From Distichodus sexfasciatus (Eukaryota; Chordata; Actinopteri; Characiformes; Distichodontidae), in assembly GCA_032718565.1 (NCBI GenBank), contig JAVGVS010000183.1, positions 434,617-498,616 of the forward strand: 64,000 nucleotides of DNA. The letters run 5' to 3'. A program made the translations under genes and the position numbers. Position 1 is the first letter of the stretch; each line of letters starts with the position of its first letter. Shown here piece after piece: positions 23,174-35,480 of this stretch. A model generated the notes under the pieces. That model was given only the letters and a program-made list of their open reading frames with translations, had not been told where the DNA came from and did not search any database.

Positions 23174-25086
23174 TTAGACAGTTGTGGAGAGCAGCCTTCG
23201 CTTGCCACAATAAGGAGGAGTTTTCAGGCCTGGATCCTTCCCTTTATTTGTCCTGCTGGCCCTGCTGATGCTGCTGGAGGAGTAGGGATAAGGAGGGGGC
23301 TTTTGACTCCTGGGCCCTGAAAGAGTCACCTCTTCCGGTTTGGGAGCCTTACTTTGGGACTCACTGGGATCGCGTTTGGAATTGGGGATGAGCTTGTTTT
23401 TGCCCATCGGTCCAGTTGGGTAAGCCGGTGGGGGGCACGTGGGAGTGTTTTTACCCCCTCTCCGTACTTTATTAGATGTCTTTTGCACTTTGGTGTCCTT
23501 TCCCGCCTTTGTCTGGGTGGGAAGAGGGTGGTTTGGGTGTTCAGGGGTGTCAAGATTGCCCAAGTCAGTGCCAGCGTCCTTCTCCTTGTTCTCCTCCATC
23601 ACCACCCTGCTGGTGCCACACCTTCCAGAAACATCCTTGATGCTCTCCTCCTCTTCCTCTTCCAGGTCGATGTCAGAGGTCAGCTGGTCGATCTGTTGGA
23701 CCACCTGAAATGTCAGAGGGAAGATATTTGGCAACATCACCCAACCGTAACCGCAGCAGCACCTCTGCTCTTGAAAACCTGCCCAACCCTGTGTTTGTTG
23801 TGGCCCAGCGGTGCTGAACCCATTCCCAGTTCCACACCGCAGCAGCAGCAGTCGGTGCCACGTGGATGGTATAACACGCAAAGACGCCAACGGGATGCTT
23901 TTGTGTAAATGAGATTAGGATGCAGCAGTGGCACAGAACTAAAAATAGGCAAACGTCCCTGCCTTCCAGCTGCCCCACTCTATCTGCTCCGGTGGACAAG
24001 AGGCGGGGGACGCTGGGGAAACAAAAGTGCAGCGTGCCATCCCTTAAAAGTGCTGATTTTCGTCTTGGAAATGGAGCACATATTAAAGCTCACTCTTTTC
24101 TAGGGGTTCTTGGGTTTTGCAGACTTTAAAACAGAACTTTAATGTGATTGCTGGGTAGATTATTACAACAAAATGAGATGAGTTTATAAAGTCACGACTG
24201 TGACTAACCTAGACTTTTGCAAAGAGTGAAAGAAAAACCCTTTTACCTCTTTCATTTCAAGATGCACTTCCTTGAGGCCACGCAGCACTTCCTCCAGGTT
24301 CACCACCACTCTTGAGATCTGGTCCCGCAGAAGCCTCTGTGTTTTCTTGGAGCTGAAAACGTAACTTTCACCTTTCAGGTCCTGCCCCCCATTTTTCAGA
24401 TCCCGCTCTACGTTTTGTAAAATCCCTTTTTCATTTTGAGGGCCATTGAGGCCGAAGTTTTGAGGAACTTCGGTAGATAAGATAGCTTCACGTCTAGACA
24501 TTGGCCCATCCACGTCTTTCGCTACGTGTCGCGTAGACTTAAGGAAAGAGTGAGTATTACTGTCCTCACTGCAAGGTTTGGGACTGGGTTTCCAGCTGTT
24601 TTTAAGTCTGTGGTGTTGGTCGGAGGTGTTTTGCTGCTTTGCTTGGGTCCACCCAGACGCCGGTGATTCTAAAACAGAGGGGCATTGTTGCTCCACCACG
24701 CAAACAGGCAGTCCACAGTTTCTTTGACCTTTGAACCTCGTTGGCAGCTCCAGACCACATTTCCTTGAAGGGAGGGGCGTCTGGGTCTGGCCCAGGCTTT
24801 CCACAAAGCTGCATTCTCTCAGGCTTTCCCTCTCAGAGGTGCTGTTGTACCCCTTATACTTGCCCCACGTCATACTCCGGGGCTCCGTTTGATAGCTTTG
24901 ATGACCGCTCCTGGCCAGCTGCGCCCGGCAGTCCAGAGCTAAAAGGGACAAGCTGGAATGATGGCTGTACCCATTGTGGAAGTTGCCATGGGATGCCACC
25001 ACACTGTCCTCAGGTCCGAAACCGAAGTGCAGTTCCCTCGCTGGCCTTTGCAGCGTGTGCCACCTTCGCCTGCTTGGGTAGGCCAT
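23174..25086 (-). CDS. Largen (PRR16)/INSYN1 family protein, two coding exons
   Basis: Coding exons are 25086-24247 and 23704-23174 (reverse strand), joined in phase 0 by a GT/AG intron: about 456 aa. The identifying block spans the junction: LEEVLRGLKEVHLEMKE, then VVQQIDQLTSDIDLEEEEEE, close to the ELKEVVDQIDTLTSD type of block shared by Largen and INSYN1. The C-terminus LLSTTV matches the STTTTV end of Largen and is a class I PDZ ligand. It differs from both by a long unique N-terminus (about 250 aa before the helix) and no visible RVRF block. Largen promotes cell size and translation in mammals; INSYN1 scaffolds inhibitory synapses; neither role is shown here. MAYPSRRRW was chosen as start (ACAATGG context); an in-frame ATG at 25326 lies in low-complexity leader. 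Probably a PRR16 paralogue. Confidence 0.85.
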
Positions 25087-25795
25087 TGTGGAGTCACAGG
25101 TGAGACGGCGAGGCGTGTCACGAAAAAAAACGCCGCTCCTCAGATCCTCTGGCATTGGCAAACCTGACGGAAGCGTTCCATCAAATCCGGATTCAGACGG
25201 ATTCGTACTGTCCTTCTCTCTCTTTCTCTCTCTCTCTCCATCTCCCGCAAAAACCAGCTTCCGCCCGGCTTCTGGCCTCTCGTTTTTGCTCACCCTTCTC
25301 CTTCTTGAAGTTCTTTCCCTCCTCAACTTTTTTTGTCGCTCCCCTCAGACCCCCGCCCTCTCCGTCAGTTTCCTGTCAGAGTGTGTTTGTGATCTTATCC
25401 CTGTGTTTTTCTCGCCCTTGCCTGCCTTCCTCCCTCCTTCCCTTCTTCCCTCCCTCTCTCCGTCCGTCCATCCCTCCCTCCTCCGGCAGGAGCGCACGTG
25501 CTTTTCGTCCTCTCCCATCGCCCCGGTGCTTGGCTGAGGGCCTCGTTTCTTTTCCCCCCTCTCCTTCCCCTTGCTCTTCCTGCCTCTTTCCAGCTTCAGT
25601 GGCTGTTTCACGTTTCCTGTCTCTCCATCGCTAGCGCTCCCTCTCTTCTCTCTCTCTCTCTCTCTCTTCCCCCTCCCCTTCTTCTCTCTCTCTCTCTCTC
25701 TTCCGTGCACACTCCCCCTCTCTCACGCTGCACTGTCTCTGCCTTTCTGGCGTTTTCTTCCTCCCACTCCTTCTCACGGCTGTTCTTCTCTCCCT

Positions 25796-25826
<31 letters not shown>

Positions 25827-26115
25827 CGCTGCCTCACTTACTCACTAGCAGGGACTAGTCGACTTCACTCAGGGCTGGGTCGTTTTTTTTGTTCCTTCTT
25901 TTTTTCCCTAATCCAGCGTCAATGCCCTGTCTCTCCGCGTGCCTGCAGCTCTCATCTCTGATCTGATTACTCCAGTCCCTAGCTTAGTATGCCACAATTA
26001 AAGCTAGGATTTGGAAGGGGGATCGCTTGGGGAAAGGAGGGGAGGAGGGTGCTCTCTCTCTTTTTTTTCTCCCCCCACCCCACTTCATTCTCTCTACGGG
26101 ATAGAACACACACAC
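25087..26115 (-). promoter_or_regulatory. Purine-rich leader and promoter region of the Largen-like gene
   Basis: On the transcribed strand this is several hundred bases of GA/GAGG runs (CT runs on the plus strand at 25213-25240, 25640-25700 and 25795-25822). Such DNA can form triplexes and bind GAGA-type factors. No TATA box is clear and the transcription start is unknown. Open frames in it are repeat artefacts. Confidence 0.5.
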
Positions 26116-27242
26116 ACACACATCTGCTCTGCCAGGCATAAAGCGACAAAAGAATCCAAAAAATCAGTGTGGCAGTTCAATATTGTTTAACTCCATTCCA
26201 TATGATCCAGTATTTATTGCCGCACATCTTTCACTACTTCCACTGTGTTGTCTTTTTTCTGCAACGGCACAGTTATGTCATCAAAATAATATCTGCAGAG
26301 GGCAAAAGCCGTACCAAAAAAAATAAAGAGTTTCTCTTATGCAACAAGAACTAGCTTTAAAAAAAAAATCTCTCCAAGTTGTTTGGTTGTGGGTTTCAGT
26401 TCTGAAATGATTTCTCAATTCCTCAGTCCTTGACCCAGAACACACTCCTGCAGGCCTCTTGAGATTTTTAAAAAACAATGATGTCTAGTGTCTGTTTACA
26501 CACATGTACATCAGCATTTAGGGGCATTGTAAATTAAACATAATATATAAATATATATAATGAGCCCTGGGAGAGGCCTAAAGTCGTAAATGTAAAAATA
26601 CTTAGTATTCTCTGACATCATAAGCAAAAAAGTCAAAAGTTTTTGAGATTAAAGAGACTGTATAAACTCATAGAATTGACAGACAAATTGTGAGATTTAA
26701 ATTGGAAATTTACAAGGATAAAACACCAGATATTCACCAGAGATTAAACTGGTACATTTATGGGAAAAAGTCAAATATTCTTAGAAATGGACTTTTTCTC
26801 TCTCTCAAATGACTTTACAGTGTCAGAAAATAATCTGGTTTTCTCGCAAATTTACGAGTTTAATCTTATGATTTCTGACTTTTTTCTCAGAACTGTACCC
26901 CCTTCCTCAGCTCCAGTTATTTTATCTACAATGGCCCTAATACACTGTCATAACAATTTCAGAAAATATCTTAGTTTTTTTTCACAAATGCACAACTTTG
27001 TAAAATTTTTTGACTGTTTTTTATTAAAAACGAAGATGGCTTATTATTTAAATGTCTGGTTGAACTTACGTTGTGTGATTTGTCGCATAGAAATCAGCAT
27101 ATGAATTTGTCTCATATAGATTATTGGTTCCAGAATTGAACTGAACCGAAATAGCAGACTTTGGGATATTAGCAGACATCAAACTCTGTTCGTTGAAATT
27201 CTAATATTGTGATGAAATTTGCCAATTACACCCTTAAAATAT
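26116..27242. other. AT-rich spacer with decayed MITE-like repeats
   Basis: No gene is recognised. Around 26620-26940 the text repeats motifs such as GAAAAAGTCAAATATTC, TTCTCGCAAATTTACGAG and GACTTTTTTCTCAGAA. Similar text lies inside the satellite at about 35915-36130, so both derive from one dispersed element. Confidence 0.5.
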
Positions 27243-27599
27243 TAGGGATGCACGATAATATTAGAATCATATCGTGATATTTTGATATCGATATTTCGAT
27301 ATTTGCATCGGACCGAAGCTAAGATTTGCCCGATATTTTTAGCTGATATTTTATGTTGCATTTATTCTACGCCAAAAAGGTAGCATTTAGGGCAGTCGTG
27401 CCCGCACCTTCCGTCTTAAAATGTACTGCGTTATTTGAGCACGCAGTGGAACGTTCGTGAGCAAAATCTCTTTACATGCTTAACTCTACCTGCATGTGAA
27501 CACGACTCTGATCTCCTGATCTATCGGCACTGGAAGATATAAGCACAAAAAACATCGGATATCGGCATCGGTCTATAATCCCCATATTGTGCATCCCTA
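27243..27599. mobile_element. hAT MITE
   Basis: Ends TAGGGATGCACGATAAT and ATTGTGCATCCCTA form an inverted repeat. The interior is rich in GATATCGATATT. The 8-base flanks do not match, so the target duplication has decayed. Confidence 0.75.
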
Positions 27600-27618
27600 A
27601 CATTAATTATTACACTGA

Positions 27619-27850
27619 GTGATTATTTGTCATTGTGAACACACCACAGCACAGCACACAAGATGTGTTTCCTGCATTTGACCCATCCGTGAAGGAGCAG
27701 TGGGCAGCTAACATGGGCAGCGCCCGGGAAGGCGCTTGGGGATGGCACCATGCTCATGAGTACCTCAGTGGTACCTTAACCGCTCCTGAATTCGAACCTG
27801 CGACTTTCTGATCATGGAGTGAACACCCTACCATTACGCCACCAACTATT
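27619..27850 (-). mobile_element. tRNA-headed SINE, family A, reverse orientation
   Basis: Reverse complement of the 4110-4338 type: starts with TTATTTGTCATTGTG and ends with the B-box and head (TTCGAACCTGCGAC, then TACCATTACGCCACCAACT). Near full length. Confidence 0.85.
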
Positions 27851-28860
27851 GGTCTTAAAGATTCTCAGGAATAAATATGTTATGATATTTTAGTTGTGAT
27901 TTGATTTGATATGAATGGAAGTGATGGTGTCAAATCAGCATATGATAATGTAATCAAATAAAATTGTGTTGTACTGTAATGAAACGTCTTTTACACCTAG
28001 TTCACATACGCGGTAATGCAATTTTCTAACTCGATAAGCAGTTGGTTAGACAAAAAAAAAGTACCTCTCCTCCCATCACTTTGTCAACCAGCACCACTGT
28101 ATAAAGAAACCACCGAGGATAAAAGGAATGGTGGTCGATGAGTGCTACTGAGACGCCCCTTTAAGACGGCCACCAATACCACGGCGCTCCCCAGACGTGC
28201 TAACCCTCGCGGCGATGTGGTCAAAAGGCCCGTTGTACTATTTGAGTCATGCTGCTCAGCCTTCAGCCCATCACCCACTTGCTGTGTATGAGAACCAGAA
28301 ATAGCTGGGGAGGAAAAACTCACACACTTGCACTTCATTTCAAATTTGGCTTGGACAAGTGCACACTGTTACCTGCTCATGGCGGCAAAGACAAACAATA
28401 CCACCGAGCATCCCACACACACGCACACACACGCATGTACAAGCACAGTCGCGTATTAATTTCTTTGTGAGGTCCTTCCATAGACTCCCATAATGACTAG
28501 ATAATAATAATGACTAGTATATAATTTTACACCTAACGCTAACCTTAACCTTAGTAACCAAAAGCACATCTTTTACCTCTTTTAGTTTCACAAATAAAAC
28601 ATGTACATTTTCTATAAAGTCATTTTTTCTTCATGTAGACCTTTCAAATGTCCCAACAAAGCACAAAAAAATGAATAAAAGTGATTTTAGGGGACAAAAA
28701 GGTCCCCACAACGCAATACATTTTTTTGTGCACAGAATATGACTTGGCGAGGAACTAGATTGCATAATCTCATGTTGCTTTGGCTCATGCTAATATGGTG
28801 TAACAAACACCATATAAAGGGAATTTCCGGTGTTGGAACTAACAAATTACAAGTGTAATT
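27851..28860. other. Spacer with a CG-richer unique block
   Basis: No gene is recognised. Bases 28070-28400 are richer in GC than the neighbourhood (GACGGCCACC, ACGGCGCTCCCCAGACG, CTCGCGGCGATG) and do not recur in the window. A (CA)n-like stretch is at about 28412-28440. Confidence 0.4.
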
Positions 28861-29327
28861 AGGGGTCCAAGCACAAAGCACTATGGAACCCTCTTGTAAC
28901 TGGTAGCCTGTTGACGTGACAGAAATGTTTTTTGGGATTTCACTAATGGGCAGCTACAATGAGCGAATTAATTGCAGCGTGGCGTGTCTTATTTTGCTTA
29001 AACAGATGTATCCTTGGACTGCTTTGGCCCAGCTAGAGTCAGTGGCGCTATGTATGTATATTTCCCTCTTCCATATCTTAGTTTTGATTGTTTATAACAA
29101 TATTGGACTTATAGTTCTTGAATTATAGGCATTTAGCATTTATAACACCCCCATGGTTATGTATACTGTATATGTGACTATTTGAACCACAGGGGGCACT
29201 AATTATACAATGTCACTATTTGAATAGGGGTGCTAAAAATGCTACATAAATGTATGTAGTCTGATTCACTGACTCCTTTCTTTGACATTTACTGCATTAT
29301 TTTTTTTGCAACTTTTGCTTGGACCCC
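28861..29327. mobile_element. Inverted-repeat DNA element, AGGGGTCCAAGCA family, copy 1
   Basis: Ends AGGGGTCCAAGCA and TGCTTGGACCCC are inverted repeats. The interior matches the second copy at 32063-32695 (TTGGGATTTCAC, TTATTTTGCTTAAACAG, CTTTGGCC). Segments 28731-28795 and 29478-29540 around it are direct repeats of one another (GGCGAGGAACTAGATTGCAT type). Confidence 0.7.
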
Positions 29328-29870
29328 ACTCTTTGCTGTTTGTGGCTATTTTTAAGTAGTTCTTTTTATTATCTACATTTCTACTAGGACTGCACTAGAA
29401 ATATTTTTAATCCCCATTTTTTTCATAACAAGATTCAGGTACAATTCATCTGAAAAGGCAATCATTTTTTCATGCACAGGACATGACTTAGCGAGGAACT
29501 AGATTGCATAATCCAGTGCTGCTTTGGCTCATTGTTTTTCAATCCTCTTTATCAGATTCCAGTCAGCTGGGTAACTCTATACTGTTCCTGTCATTAAGAC
29601 ACCACCTCCACAGTAACAGTGTCAGACAGTTGCGTGCATTTTGCAGATAATAACCAGCTATAAGAACATGGCAGGCCTTAAGGGGCAACTCTACCCTGAT
29701 GCTGATGTGTTTAAGAACTTTTGAATAGTGTGTAAATCACAAGTTTCATTGTTATATGATATTATACTGATTCAAAGGACAATTATTCCATGTCTGCAGA
29801 CATCAAAAAGTGTGCTACTAGACGATTTTGAGTTGGTTTGAACTCATTTCCATTCATATCAAATTACACA

Positions 29871-30205
29871 GGCGGCACGGTGGCGCAGTGGTTAGCGCTG
29901 ACACCACAAAGCGAGAAGGTTCTGGGTTCGAACCCCGGGGATGGCCGTAGAGTCTTTCTGTGTGGAGTTTGCATGCTCTCCCCATGTTCGTGTGGGTTTT
30001 CTCTGAGTGCTCCGGTTTCCTCCCACAGTCCAAAGGCATGTAATGTAGGTTAATTGGTGACTCTAAATTGGCCCGTGAATGTGAGTGTGTGTGTGTCCGG
30101 GGTTGGTTCCCGCCTTGTGCCCGTAAGTTCCCGGGATGGGCTCCGGTCCCCCCGTGACCCCAGTTGGGATAAAGCGGTTCGGAAAATGAATGAATGAGGA
30201 TCAAA
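29871..30205 (+). mobile_element. tRNA-headed SINE, family B, near full length
   Basis: GGCGGCACGGTGGCGCAGTG carries an A-box-like sequence and GGTTCTGGGTTCGAACCCC a B-box, so the head is tRNA-derived. CCTCCCACAGTCCAAAGGCA and the GTTCCCGGGATGGGCTCCGG tail are a sequence seen throughout fish genomes. The open frame inside is not a gene. Confidence 0.85.
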
Positions 30206-30349
30206 TTACACAATCAACTAAAATATCATTTGACATAAAATTACAAAAACAATTACAATATCATTTGACATTTTTATTCCTGAGCTCAACCAGACGTTTA
30301 AACAAAAAACAATGGACCTTATTCACCACCCAAGCTTTGTGAAACATTA

Positions 30350-30780
30350 TTTGCACATACTATTGATTGTAATTTCTTTCCACTTGACTGTTATGACACT
30401 GGCACATGTTACTGAACATTACTGTACATATTACTGGTTGTAATTTTATTTGTTTGACTGTTGACAGTTCATTTAATAGACAATCTGTTTTTAGATCTTT
30501 TAGAATATTCAACTGCCACAAATCATATGCACATACAGTACAATGCAAAAAAGATAATTCCAGGACCAAAACTGTTGGTTTGAATTCTGTATGTAACTAA
30601 ATTGCACAGTCTCTTTTGTACCTCTAGAGTTTCTATATTTGTGCAGTCTGTGTATATATTTGTTCACTATGTGCCTTATTTAGTTTTTTTGTACTGTGGA
30701 ATCTAGAGCCATGTCTATTCGTCTCTCTGTATACTTGTATACATCAGAGATGACAATAAAGTTTACTTTGACTTAATAAT
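30350..30780 (-). repeat. Dispersed repeat with an ATGACAATAAAG end, reverse orientation
   Basis: Reverse-complement relative of 7520-7805 and 10241-10560. It ends GATGACAATAAAGTTTACTT, the kind of 3' end found on many fish LINEs and SINEs. Confidence 0.6.
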
Positions 30781-32062
30781 GTTTGATAAACCCACTTACG
30801 CAGTTTTCACCAACATTTAGCAATGTTTTCTTATTGAGATTTGTTCTTAAGAAAATCTGAATCTATTAACAGTAAAGAGAACTCATATGCAAGTTTTATC
30901 GCATGCCTGTGCAAAACATTAGCTTATTGGGTTTTCTTCAATTCTATGGTGGCATAATATTATACTATTTAAATGAGCAAATGTAAGAAAATAATTAACA
31001 CTATTTGTGAATCAGGCCTAACTTCCCTTTTAATAAAAATATACTTCCTGTTCAATCAAAAAGGTGATGTTACATTAAATACGTTGATGTTTTCATTTTG
31101 GATCGTCTATCATTATATCAATATATTGATATGAATCGATGTATCATTTCACTCCCATAAGGTATTATCTTCACAGTATGTGTCAGACAGCATTAATTTA
31201 GCAGATAAACGGCTGTATAGTCATCGCAGGTCTGAAAGTAAGACTATACCAGTATGCTAATGTGTCTAACAAACAAAACGCCCCAAAAAACTGATATCCA
31301 TTGGGTACAGACGCTCATTTACAGCCTTCTAGCGAACTCAACCTTTATCAAGTAGACCTTTCTCTATTGTCAAGGGAACAAAACAGACCTTTAGAAGCTA
31401 TTTAATCGTCCCACGTTTACCTAAACCCGAGAGAAGCTTGGTTTTGACCTTGCCGTTCTCTCATAACTTTTATTTTATTAATTTTTTTTTTTTTTAGAAT
31501 TACATACAAGAATATTAACATATTTATAAGGCTGGCATCTCCTCAAATTGCAATGCTTTTCTGCTTCTCCACACGCCGCTTTTAAGTCAAGACAAACATG
31601 TCAGTCTTTTCTATTCTCAGAGGACGCTGTTGAGGAGAAGGTGGGGAAAAACAAAAAGAATTTGCCTGTCTTAAGAAAGCGAGGCTCAGGTAACTGTCAC
31701 ATCTCAAGTAGCAGGAGCCGGAGGGGGATCGGCGTCAGAATGCAGGATGGGGAGGATGTCAGAAAGGCAAACTGAAAGGCGTGTGAGGGGAATAACAAAC
31801 GGCGAAGGCAGCGCTCGCAGGCAATTTGATACTGTCCCACTTCCACAGGCAACAGCAGCCCCGTCTCTCGCATCGCTGCAGACGCAAGTGGGAGGTTTAT
31901 TTTTCAAAACCGACCACCTCATCATGAAGGCTCTTCTTCACACTCAGAATGTCATCATTCCCTGTCCTTGTGACGCTACGTCATGCACCCCCCAAACCCC
32001 CCCCCCAACAAACAAACACCACGTGAACGGAATTCCCACTGAAGTAATAAAGTACTGTCATT
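30781..32062. other. Spacer with no supported gene
   Basis: AT-rich to 31500, then a CG-richer unique stretch at 31600-31930. A possible short exon at 31620-31688 is discussed under findings. A C/A-rich run is at 31988-32010. Confidence 0.4.
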
Positions 32063-32695
32063 AGGGGTCCAAGCACGAAGTACTATGGAACGCTCTTGTA
32101 AATGCTCGTTTTTTATGAACTCCTGCTAGTCTAAGTAGCTGATTAAGGGAAGTGAGATATCAAATGAATCTGTGGGCTTTTTGGGATTTCACGAATGGGC
32201 AGCAAAAATATGTAAAGTCGGGCTCGCCTTATTTTGCTTAAACAGCTGTTTGAGCTTCTTTGGAGTGCTTTGGCCAAGCTAGCATCAATGGCACCAAATG
32301 AACAATAGGAGGCTCTATAAATGCTAAACGCATATATCTCAAGAACCGTAAGTCCAGTTTTGCTGAAATTTGGTATAAACAATCATAACTAAGATATGGA
32401 AGAGCGAAATGTGCAGTGTTGCTATTTGAACCGCAATCGCACAACGTTAAAAGTAGGGATGGCGTACTAGTTAATGAAAAGAGTAGTTATCAATGTAATG
32501 TTTTGCATAATATGCAAAACAAACTTTTGAGAACTCCTTTTAAGCCGATTGGCTGATTAGAGCAAGTGAGGTGGAAAATGAATCTGTGGACTTGTCCTAA
32601 TGTCATAACATTTTTGCATTTATTTAGGTAATTTTGACTTCTGTTTTTCGACGCTTACTGCATCAGCTGCTTTTTGAGACTTTTGCTTGGACCCT
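32063..32695. mobile_element. Inverted-repeat DNA element, AGGGGTCCAAGCA family, copy 2
   Basis: Starts AGGGGTCCAAGCACGAAGTA and ends TTTTGCTTGGACCCT. It is longer than copy 1 at 28861-29327 and shares its interior motifs. Confidence 0.7.
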
Positions 32696-35480
32696 ACTTA
32701 TCGCTGCTTGCAGCTATACTTAAGTATACAGTAGCTGCAAGCTATAAATATAGCTAGGTTTCATTACTGAGCACGCCTACAATTTTGATTGATATTTAAA
32801 CCTTTTGCCGGTGTTCTGGAGATTTATGGTACCTTGTAAAAAAAATGCTACCATAGCGCAAATCGACAGCCTATCGATTCGTGCTCCCCTGTCTAAAAAT
32901 GCTTATACCATACCTTATGGGTTTCAGTTTCCATTTTTTATAAAGTATAACTCTCACAATATTATGACATGTTTGTTAATGTGTTTTTGATAAACACGTA
33001 AGAACACTGTTTGAATATGGGCAGCATGGTTTGATTCTATATATTAGCGATTTTATAAAAAATTCAAAGGATAGCATTAATAGATAGACCACCATAGCCT
33101 ATCAAATAATGTTCCCAGTGGAAAATCACAAATTTTTGCATCAATACTCTTTCTAAGGTGTTAGCAAGCACTTACTGTAAACTAAGGCTTAACGATGCTA
33201 TCAAATTTCTACACTGAGCACCCACACCAACGTGTACAGCAGATATTCAAATGTTTACTCAACAAAAAGTGCAATAAATAAAGATTTTAAATATTTTACT
33301 TACCATCAATTAAAATCTCAACACCAAGGTAGCATGGATTTATGGGCGTGGAAACAGTGCAGACTGGGCATGCGTAGATCCGCTAGGTAGCACAATTAGT
33401 AGGGCAGCATATTTCGACACCTGCATTTCGGTAGCCAGTTAAGATTGCTCATTGTAAGTGATTAAATATGAAATAACTATCAGAATAAAGCTATCAATAA
33501 ATACCAGCCAAGAATATGACATGAAGCAGGACTAATAACACTTCCAACTGGGGAGTCCGAATGAATATTGGACTAGAAAAATGATGTGGAATATTTGTTC
33601 AATAAATATCAACTAGTAGTCTAGTATTTGAGGAGGTCTTTGTATTTAAGTATTAAAAACGTGCGTGTGTACTTTTACTTGTAATTGAGTATTATTTCAC
33701 CAATGTAACAGTACTTTAGTACTCTTGCCACCACTGTGTATTTCCTCAATTGGGTTCAGACTCTTCTAATTTTGGAGTCTTTTTCCCTTAAGTACATAAA
33801 TACAGCTGAGGCTAAGTATGGCGAGACAGGACCTATTTGTTTCTGCAAATTTATTTTGTTTTTTGACTAACCATTTTTCAATTCCCCATGCATTTAAGGA
33901 ACTGATCCGACGCCATCAGTTTCTCTAAATTTATAAATAAAATAGACCTAGGAAGCATGACACACACACAACCACACACACAGACTTGATTTGCTTAAGA
34001 GAAACAGACTTGACATATTATAACCCCTGATAATGTTGTGGAACACCAGATTAACAGGGCTTAATCTAGGCCTAGACACGTGCCATTTAGTGTTAAAGTC
34101 CTCATTATTCTGAGGTGGAAATGTCTGTAAAAGTACAATTCCTGCCATTTTTTCCTCCAAATTCACTCAATTAAAAGTAATGGCGTGCCAGAAATTCTAT
34201 TTGAGGTGATAAAGGATCTCGTTCACCAGTATTTTATAACATTTGTTCTTAAGAAAGTAATTTACATAGTATATTATACAACTGTAGAACTGAAGACAAC
34301 CCTATAATCAGTCGACCCTTATTAAGAACGGTTCGTGAATTAGGCCTAATATTCCTATTTATTAATGTAGGCATAAAGAGAATTTTACACTGAGCCCACA
34401 CTCACTAAAGTCCCCTTTAGATTTCATTAAGTCACATTTGCACCTCAAATAGAATTTTGGGGCTGGTGCATTTTTGAGTGAAAATGTGACAGGAATTTTG
34501 ACCTTTTAATTAGTCATTAAGTATGTGAAAGAAAGGACAACAGCAAGTGGATTAAAACAGATTTCTTTATATAGACTGTACCTATATATATATATATAGA
34601 TAGACAGATATGTACAACAGCTCTGGAAAAGTGAAAGCACACGCTGACAAAATGCATGAACTGTTCGTGCTTGAAACTGGAATTCACACGTCAAAAGATA
34701 AAACCAGAAAGTTGGAAGACAATCCCTTAATCATCTGCTGGAGCTGGTGGTGAGAGAGATTCGCCGCTCCGTAATCCGTTTAAATTGGCCCTGTGTGTAT
34801 AGACAGGACTCAACCCTGAGAAGCTGATTCGGGGGGAGATATGGCATTTCATTTGTGTTTTCCCAAGATTTCGCTCACCTCAATTTGAGTTGATCATCCT
34901 TTATTGGGGAGCTTCAGTGTCATAAGCGGCCGTCCACAACAACTTGGGACGAATTCAAAAGACTTCTTAGCTTTTATACGCATAATAAAAATGCCACTAA
35001 AGCTCTCTTAACAGTAAGTGCTCACATGCTTCAAATCATTTGTATTTTTCATGCTTTACCTTTGGACGGTAACATCCGCACCTGTATTTGGTTATAAGAC
35101 ACGTTGTGCCAAACACTGTTAAAACCTTAAAAGCGTCCATATTGCCTTTGATAAATCAAGTGGAATCAATGCACCGCTCTCCAGGACCTAATGCGATAAT
35201 ATTCCACACAGACATTTTGGATGCTGTTACACAAATGGCCTGCATATGACAGAGCTATATATAGTGTCTACATTGTTAAAAGGGTATTATATGTGCTAAA
35301 TAACAAATTTTAGAGAACAAAATTAATTTAATTTAATCACGGAAACACATTTCCATTTGCCAAAATGTTCTACTGCATCGCGGGTGCCGTTTCTGATTGT
35401 GATGCGGTTCAGTACTTCTAGGTGAGAAGGAACAGAGCGAATTCGGCCTGAAACTGAAACTTAAGAGTACAGAGCAGGAC
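32696..35480. other. Spacer, mostly unassigned
   Basis: No gene is recognised. A short (TA)n run is at about 34582-34600. Bases 34200-34440 include a TTAAGAACGGTTCGTGAATT segment that recurs in other spacers (about 18780, 58130), so part is an old dispersed repeat. Bases 34700-34990 look non-repetitive (see findings). Confidence 0.4.

Noticed and set aside
25087..25326. In-frame N-terminal extension of the Largen-like protein starting MRRERTSRRRR
   Set aside because: Encoded largely by low-complexity leader; the ATG at 25086 has the better context. Not fully excluded.
25155..25858. Several plus-strand frames rich in Ser, Leu and Pro, and minus-strand frames rich in Arg and Glu
   Set aside because: Translations of CT/GA repeats in the leader of the Largen-like gene; no domain content.
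29838..30213. Open frames on both strands of 71 and 119 residues
   Set aside because: Translations of SINE family B.
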